Assembly (NCBI GenBank): GCA_025716855.1
Contig: JAIXMQ010000030.1
Coordinates: forward strand, 292,833-356,832
Reading direction: 5' to 3'
DNA length: 64,000 nucleotides
Source: Pilaira anomala
Lineage: Eukaryota > Mucoromycota > Mucoromycetes > Mucorales > Mucoraceae
Below the pieces are notes generated by a model. The model ran no database searches. It saw nothing but the letters and a program-made list of their open reading frames with translations, and was not told where the DNA came from. Position numbers and translations under genes: made by a program. Numbering within the stretch: the first letter of the stretch is position 1; the number at the start of each line of letters is the position of its first letter. Below, piece by piece: positions 58,291 through 64,000 of this stretch.

Positions 58291-59104
58291 AATACATTAT
58301 TAATCTATTAATATTAAATAGTAATATTATATAACCTGTTTACAAAATAAATAAAAAAGAATAACATTGTTGGAATAAAGATTATCCCAGCAACTGTCAA
58401 TTCTATCCCGAAACTGGGAAAACATGATATCAATCTAAGAATAAGGTTGATCAGGTCGTATGATAGAAAAATAGTTCTTGTCAATTTAAAAGTATGCGCA
58501 TTTACCAATGAAATCTGTAACAACGGAATCCAGACTAATAACAACCATGTAAGTAATTACAAGGTGATCTTTAGCCAGGAACCAGATATGTTGTTATCCA
58601 ATCGGGTAGATAGGATCCACGATTATTTATGGTCAATTCGAAAGAGTAGAAAGTACTTATTCAAAAGCAGAAGAGTTGGGTATAGATTCATTTAAACCCA
58701 TCAAAAAGATGGTCCTTATTCAAACACAACTCATCAGGATATTCAAAATATAAAAGATGATTACAGTGCATCTATTCTTAAATCGAAAATTTTTAGCCCT
58801 AGCTAATTTTTTTTTATAAAACTGTAAATTTACTACCAAAAAAAGTAATTTAATCATTTAGAATGAACATAGATCTTTTAAATTAGACCTGTTAAAGAGA
58901 TGTATGAAAACAGAAATTTAATTTTGATAACAAAAAATTTCAAAATAAGTTGATAAAATATCGACTTAATGGCAGGGCCGACTCTAAAATGTCCGGCTAT
59001 TTTGGCAAACAAAGTTCATATCAGAGCAGAAGCAACCAATGATATTGCAGTATGTGGTTACACCAATGTTTAAAATGTTACAGGAAAAGGCTTCAGATAT
59101 AGAC
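58291..59104. other. non-coding region, possible eroded coding fragment
   Basis: A frame at 58447-58695 (RSYDRKIVLVNLKVCAF.. and RVGYRFI) reads moderately protein-like, but no family was recognised and no start or splice context supports it. The rest is A/T-rich. Its right border is the end of the inverted LTR. Confidence 0.4.
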
Positions 59105-59404
59105 TGTCACGGACGAGGTACGGGCAAGAGGCAGAAGATAACTTGGTACAGAGAGATAATGAATACAATGGCAGATAAAAATAAGTGATAATAAAATAGG
59201 ATTTATTTAACGGGAAAATTGATAAGATCCTGAATGAGGATTTTTGACATCAAAATTATATGCCTTTTTATATAAAAATAAAGACATTAATTTTGTGACA
59301 AGTTAATTATAAATTATTAATAGTAAGATGATTCATGATGTGACAAGGAGAGATTCGGGACAAGATCTGAGTGATTGACTGTAATCATAGGTTGGGGTAT
59401 GTCA
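59105..59404 (-). mobile_element. solo LTR of the Ty3/Gypsy family, inverted orientation
   Basis: Read on the minus strand this 300-bp segment starts TGACATACC and ends CGTCCGTGACA. It matches the plus-strand LTR at 59574-59865 along its length, with shared blocks such as ATCTTGTCCCGAATCTCTCC, TTGTCACATCATGAATCATC, CAGGATCTTATCA and CCAAGTTATCTTC. TG..CA ends are present. Flanking 5-mers (TAGAC and TGAAC) do not match, so a clean target duplication is absent. Confidence 0.8.
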
Positions 59405-59573
59405 TGAACTCAAACCACATATTACTCTGTTTAAACCTTTTTCCCGTATCCTGCACTCAAGTCTAAATATTTACTGACACTCAATCCTGTTACCAGTTTC
59501 CAGTTCCAGCTTCCCGCTTTCTGTAACTTCCGCTTCAATCTATCAAATATAATCACTCATCTCCGTCCACTCT

Positions 59574-59865
59574 TGTTAATCTATTATCCCAGCCTATGTT
59601 TTCAATCAATCATTCAAATCTTGTCCCGAATCTCTCCTTGTCACATCATGAATCATCTTTTATTAATAATTTATAATTTAACTTGTCACAAATTTATGTC
59701 TTTATTTTTATATAAATAGACATAAGTTTTTTACTCTAGAAATCCTTATTCAGGATCTTATCATCTTTCTTGTTTAATAAATCCTATTTATTATTATCTA
59801 TCCATTATATTATCATCGTGTATCAAGTTATCTTCCGCCTTCAACTGCCTGCCTCGTCCGTGACA
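59574..59865 (+). mobile_element. 5' LTR of Ty3/Gypsy retrotransposon
   Basis: The 292-bp repeat starts TGTTAATC and ends CGTCCGTGACA, defined by comparison with the inverted copy to its left. It holds a TATA-like TATATAAATA near 59709-59718. It precedes gag by 97 bp. The sequence right after it (TTATCCTGAATC) is where a primer binding site belongs, but I could not match it to a tRNA 3' end. Confidence 0.8.
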
Positions 59866-59962
59866 TTATCCTGAATCAAACAACTTTGATAACTTGGTCT
59901 CTCCTGTCCCGAACCCTTGAGAAACAATTTATTTACTATTTTTTTTTGTTATCCTACCTATC

Positions 59963-61042
59963 ATGCCTGAACTAACAGAAGAGCAAATTGAAACAGTCAA
60001 ACAACTACTCCATCGTGTCTCGTTGTTAGAAGAAACAGCCTTACCCAAGCTTGAAAGTCAACTCAACTCAGTTAATGAGATTACAAATAATTTATTACAC
60101 CGTATTCATCCTTTGGAAGTCAGCACCCCCAACATTATCAACACCTGTCAAAAACAAGTAGCGGATCTTGGTGCCGAAATCCACACGTATATTGCCGAAA
60201 ACTGTATATCTAAATCATCTAATCAACTCATTAATCAACAAAATAACTCTGCTGTTCGTATCAAGGCTCCTCCTCCTTTCACCGGCCAAACTTCATATAT
60301 CGACTCTTTTTTTATCCAACTCTCAGTGGTATTTGCTGCTGATGAAATTCGTTTCTCCGCTGATGAAAAGAAAATTCTATTTACAATTGGATGTCTCGCT
60401 GGAAACGCCCTATCATATGTACAGCCGTACATCAAGGATATTGGATCTGAAACCAAGCCCGAAATCTTAAACAACTACAAGGAATTTAAAAAATTACTTT
60501 ACGACGCCTTTGGTGACTCAAACCCTATTATCAATTCTGAAGGCGCCATTCGTGCTTTGAGACAAACAGGATCCGCCACCAAATATGCCACCGATTTCAG
60601 ACGTATTAGCATGCAGTTAAGTTGGAATAATGATGCGCTGGTTTCACAATACACCTTAAACCTGAAAGAACAAATCAAAGACGAACTAGCCAGAATCGAC
60701 CCTATCACCGACCTAAATCAACTTATTGCCAAATCAATTGATATTGATAATCGTTTCTTTGCTAGATCTCAACAAAGAAGTTTAACCAACAGAAACATGT
60801 ACCAACAAAGACCTGCTCCCACCAACAATGTACCCAAGGTAGAACCCACACCCATGGAAATAAATCACGTTGGTCAACCTATATATGAAACAAAAACCAT
60901 TCAACATGTGCCTATGAATAACAGTTATCGCCGTGGACCAATTACAACTGAAGAAAAAGATAGAAGAAGAAAAAACAACTTGTGTCTTTATTGTGGCTTA
61001 CCTGGACATTTCACCGCCGCCTGTCCTAATTGTTGTATTTGA
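59963..61042 (+). CDS. Ty3/Gypsy Gag with one CCHC knuckle
   Basis: The frame is intact at 359 aa, starting MPELTEEQIETVKQLLHRVS. A predicted coiled coil with Leu heptads covers the first 80 residues. The retrotransposon capsid domain spans about 95-260: PPPFTGQTSYIDSFFIQL, IGCLAGNALSYVQPYI, EFKKLLYDAFGD and FRRISMQLSW. The C-terminus is basic with one knuckle, CLYCGLPGHFTAAC (about 342-355), and stops six residues later. It assembles element RNA into particles. The stop just behind the knuckle may be secondary: a Pro/Lys-rich segment fitting a Gag-Pol linker reappears at 61805. Confidence 0.9.
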   Translation: MPELTEEQIETVKQLLHRVSLLEETALPKLESQLNSVNEITNNLLHRIHPLEVSTPNIINTCQKQVADLGAEIHTYIAENCISKSSNQLINQQNNSAVRIKAPPPFTGQTSYIDSFFIQLSVVFAADEIRFSADEKKILFTIGCLAGNALSYVQPYIKDIGSETKPEILNNYKEFKKLLYDAFGDSNPIINSEGAIRALRQTGSATKYATDFRRISMQLSWNNDALVSQYTLNLKEQIKDELARIDPITDLNQLIAKSIDIDNRFFARSQQRSLTNRNMYQQRPAPTNNVPKVEPTPMEINHVGQPIYETKTIQHVPMNNSYRRGPITTEEKDRRRKNNLCLYCGLPGHFTAACPNCCI

Positions 61043-61776
61043 CCTATACTACTCATATAAAAAGGATATTACATAACTCTCATTTAAACAATAAATGACT
61101 ATATTACTTAAAGATTGACATATCAATACGAATTGATACACAATACAATGTTATAAAATAATTATCGGACTATGGGAAATACATGATGTAGAATTAACAC
61201 TAAATTCTGATCATTCAATCCAAAACCTATTACAAGTTTAGATTGAATAATTAAAATTGACACTATATTAGTAAAGTACTTGTAGGAAGCAAAGCGATGT
61301 TGCATCATATGTTTAATAGTTGAGTAGCTACACCTATTAAACCAGAACAGATATGAGTAATAATCCGGGCTGACTCTTGTATTTATAATAAAGAATATAT
61401 GACAGATCTTGTATATATTCATACCTTACATTATGTGCTTTGGGCAATAAATAAAGGTAAAAGATCGTCGGTACATAATTGAATTAAGTCATTGTGTTAC
61501 CTCGATTGAGCGCTATGACAGGGTAATCCAGTACCTGTCATATCTCAGATACAAACACCTACACTGTTCTACTTACATCATGCAAAACTAAAAACATAAA
61601 ATAATAAACTATATATCACGCTAGACATTAGAGCTGATATATAGACTAAATAATACTATAACATTATGTCATTAACAAATCTTTAGTAATAATATAAATA
61701 GTCGCATAGTTTAGAAATATGGAGCTCTCAGTTAATTTTGAATAAAGAATAAACCCCCTTTGTTCGTTGTCATTTA
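61043..61776. other. ORF-free 0.73-kb interval between gag and pol
   Basis: The interval has many stops in all frames and an A/T-richer composition than gag and pol. Its ends show weak inverted similarity (around 61095-61155 and 61645-61705, sharing TAATGTTATA-type and ACTAAAGATT-type strings). It may be an inserted element, but I found no clean termini or target duplication. Confidence 0.45.
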
Positions 61777-61900
61777 ATTTATCGCCTTTTATTTTATTTT
61801 TATAAAACCCTTCAAACCGAATTCCAACACTAATAAAAACCCTCAATCAAATCGAGCTTCTTCTTCCTCCTCTTACCCGCAAACTATTTCAACTATTCTT

Positions 61901-64000
61901 ATGGGCGATAACCAAGACCAACAAGACCTTCCCGTGGTTACGTATGGTACTTACCACTCAGTCAATGCCATTATTCCAGTAAATCAAGACCATCAACTAA
62001 ACCTCGTACACCCTATTGTCAAGAAACCCAAGGTTGAATTACTTGCTGATTATACGAATCAAGTTGTGAAACGCCAGCAGAGCATTGATAACTCTATTAG
62101 GTGTGAAATAGAATATGTTACTCAAAGCATGGTATCCGGCTTAATTGTCTTACCCGTAATCTTGGACACACATGGTAAAATCGTCAAATCAGTTCGTGCC
62201 CTTATTGATTCTGGAAGCTCCACTTCTTTTATTTCGTCTTCTTTGGTAACAAGTCATGACCTCCCGTATCTTACTACTACGCCTTGCTCATACCGTCTCG
62301 CTGACAATTCAGTCCATGTAACTAATCGTGTATCATGTCTTCTTTTGGAAATGGAAGGTACCCATCATAAAGAGTTTGTTACTCTCTGTCACTTGGACTC
62401 TGCTGCTCACGATGTCATTCTTGGTCAAGATTGGTTATCTCGACATAACCCAGGTTTTGATTGGGTCTCTGGTACCGTTGCCCTCACTTGTCTGTTCCGT
62501 GGTTGTTTAGCTTGTAAACTTCCATCTACCACTAACGATGTTATTACCATTGAAGAATCTGATGATGAAGAAGTTGCTACTAATACTAATACTATTATTA
62601 CTCCTACCCCCATTAGCTGTAAAAATAATATTTCTGAAATAAACAATGATTCTACCCATTATTTTAACGACTCTTTTATTTCAAATGTTCAACACGACAA
62701 ACCCAGCTCAAACAAACAACCTCTCCTCATAGAATATCCTGCAAAAGAAAATGCTTTAACTACAACAATTAATACACCACCCGCAAAATTATTGAAACCA
62801 ACATTACCTGACAAATACAAAGATTACGAAATTGTTTTTTCTAAACACGAAGCAGATCGACTTCCACCTCATCGTCCTTATGATCATACTATTCCACTTA
62901 AACCTTCCACCGAGGTTGGTTTTGGCCCTTTATATAACTTATCCAAAGTTGAACTTGACACATTATATGAATATATTCAAGACAATTTAACTAAAGGGTT
63001 TATTGAACGATCTGAATCCCCTGCTGGTGCTCCTGTATTCTTTGTCAAGAAAAAAGATGGCTCTTTACGTCCTGTTGTTGACTACCGTAACTTAAATAAA
63101 ATAACTGTACCAAACCGCTGCCCGTTACCTTTGATATCTGAAACCCTTGATCGACTCCATTCCGGTGTTATATTTACTAAACTTGATATGCGAGGTGCCT
63201 ATAATTTACTCCGTATAGCTAAGGGTCACGAATGGAAAACAGCTTTTCGAACCCGCTATGGTCATTTTCAATATCGTGTCATGCCTTTCGGTCTTTGTAA
63301 TGCTCCTGCGTCTTTTCAAGCTTTGGTTAACGATACACTCCGTGAATATCTTGATTCTTTTGTAGTAGTTTATCTTGATGATATTCTTGTTTTCTCGGCT
63401 TCCCTTGAAGAACACACCCATCACGTTCGACTGGTATTACAAAAACTAAAAGATGCCTCGTTATCCTTAAAATTAGAAAAATGTGAATTCGATGTCGAAA
63501 GTGTCCAATTTCTTGGTTTTGTTATTAGTCCCAAACACATATCTATGGATCCGGAAAAGGTCGAAGCTATAAAAAACTGGAAAGATCTTACTAGCGTTCA
63601 CGATATTCAAGTATTTTTAGGTCTCACCAATTTTTACAAACGTTTTATTGCCAATTATTCCAAGCTCTGTGTACCACTGACCGCTTTACTTAAAAAAGAC
63701 GCCAAATTCACTTGGAATGAGTCTGCTCGTAATTCTTTTAACTCTCTAAAAGATGCTATTGTTAGTAACCCTGTTCTTCGTCATTTCGATCCAAAATTAC
63801 CTTGTATTCTTGAAACCGATGCTTCTGATTTTGCTCTTGGTGCCGTATGTAGTCAAAAAGCTGAAGATGGTCTGAATCACCCCATTGCATTCTATTCTCG
63901 TAAACTTGTTCCTGCTGAATTAAACTACCAAATATACGACAAAGAGATGTTAAGCATCATTGCAGCTTTCAAACATTGGCGACATTACCTCGAATTCTCT
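61901..64000 (+). CDS. Ty3/Gypsy Pol: protease, reverse transcriptase, start of RNase H (partial)
   Basis: The frame is open from about 61777 to the right edge, with the first ATG at 61901 (MGDNQDQQDLP), giving 700 residues. The aspartic protease active site is ALIDSGSSTSF (about residue 97-107). The reverse transcriptase follows, with KKKDGSLRPVVDYR, FTKLDMRGAYN, MPFGLCNAPASFQ and the catalytic YLDDILVFS (about residue 491). The connection has FLGLTNFYKRFI. RNase H begins at ILETDASDFALGAV and runs to the edge. No frameshift or stop is seen, so the copy is young or under recent selection. The fused or separate nature of Gag and Pol is unclear because of the interval before it. Confidence 0.92.
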   Translation, partial: MGDNQDQQDLPVVTYGTYHSVNAIIPVNQDHQLNLVHPIVKKPKVELLADYTNQVVKRQQSIDNSIRCEIEYVTQSMVSGLIVLPVILDTHGKIVKSVRALIDSGSSTSFISSSLVTSHDLPYLTTTPCSYRLADNSVHVTNRVSCLLLEMEGTHHKEFVTLCHLDSAAHDVILGQDWLSRHNPGFDWVSGTVALTCLFRGCLACKLPSTTNDVITIEESDDEEVATNTNTIITPTPISCKNNISEINNDSTHYFNDSFISNVQHDKPSSNKQPLLIEYPAKENALTTTINTPPAKLLKPTLPDKYKDYEIVFSKHEADRLPPHRPYDHTIPLKPSTEVGFGPLYNLSKVELDTLYEYIQDNLTKGFIERSESPAGAPVFFVKKKDGSLRPVVDYRNLNKITVPNRCPLPLISETLDRLHSGVIFTKLDMRGAYNLLRIAKGHEWKTAFRTRYGHFQYRVMPFGLCNAPASFQALVNDTLREYLDSFVVVYLDDILVFSASLEEHTHHVRLVLQKLKDASLSLKLEKCEFDVESVQFLGFVISPKHISMDPEKVEAIKNWKDLTSVHDIQVFLGLTNFYKRFIANYSKLCVPLTALLKKDAKFTWNESARNSFNSLKDAIVSNPVLRHFDPKLPCILETDASDFALGAVCSQKAEDGLNHPIAFYSRKLVPAELNYQIYDKEMLSIIAAFKHWRHYLEFS

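Larger units (their letters stand above)
59574..64000 (+). mobile_element. Ty3/Gypsy LTR retrotransposon, cut by the right edge
   Basis: The order is 5' LTR, gag (59963-61042), a 0.7-kb ORF-free interval, then pol (61901 onward) with protease, reverse transcriptase and the start of RNase H. Protease-RT-RNase H order with no integrase before RT identifies Ty3/Gypsy rather than Copia. Integrase and 3' LTR would lie beyond the window. Confidence 0.9.

Noticed and set aside
58447..58695. 82-codon frame in the TE region
   Set aside because: Not recognised, with no promoter or splice evidence. It may be eroded coding DNA but is not callable.

Overview
The window is nuclear DNA from a fungus, most likely an early-diverging, Mucoromycota-type one. 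It is strongly A+T-rich. Genes are split by many short GT..AG introns (mostly 50-110 bp), and long A/T homopolymers and (TA)n tracts lie in introns and spacers. The gene set is fungal: a CYP505-type P450-reductase fusion, an A-T-R NRPS-like reductase, an S. pombe-like Hsf1, and a UraA-branch NCS2 permease. It also includes genes absent from budding yeast (exportin-4, an MMTAG2 homologue, the branched-chain ketoacid dehydrogenase E1 beta). Species assignment is inference. All exon models were joined by hand from splice signals and reading phase.

Region 1 (1-16 kb). The 5' end of an AT-hook protein gene runs off the left edge (minus). Next come a vacuolar-type amino-acid transporter (minus, 5 exons) and exportin-4 (minus, 12 exons, 1155 aa). 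An A-T-R carboxylate reductase (plus) then converges on a P450-reductase fusion (minus) that has an N-terminal beta-grasp-like extension.

Region 2 (16-29 kb). A 6.4 kb stretch without a supportable gene is followed by HSF1 with a long polyQ tract (plus). SCD6/LSM14 (plus, 7 exons) then ends 24 bp from the convergent NCS2 permease.

Region 3 (29-52.6 kb). A UraA-like nucleobase permease and an ATP-grasp-like protein of unknown role (both minus) are followed by an ABCC transporter (plus). After a 3.8 kb gene-poor spacer come a Sel1-repeat protein, a small membrane-like protein, an F-box-like protein, BCKDHB and an MMTAG2 homologue, all plus. The MMTAG2 frame is broken by one base.

Region 4 (52.6-64 kb). 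This part is rich in transposable elements and has fewer homopolymers. It holds a possible Fanzor/TnpB fossil and a 63-A tract with an 8-bp flanking repeat. It also holds an unrecognised, probably spliced gene and a LINE with CCHC ORF1 and endonuclease but no reverse transcriptase. Further right are a 141-bp TA-flanked MITE, an inverted solo LTR, and the 5' LTR, gag and most of pol of a Ty3/Gypsy element that continues past the right edge.

Functionally the host genes are mixed: nuclear export and import, stress transcription, mRNA decapping control, membrane transport, amino-acid catabolism and fatty-acid hydroxylation. There is no operon-like cluster. I saw no CRISPR array, and no tRNA or rRNA gene that I could defend.
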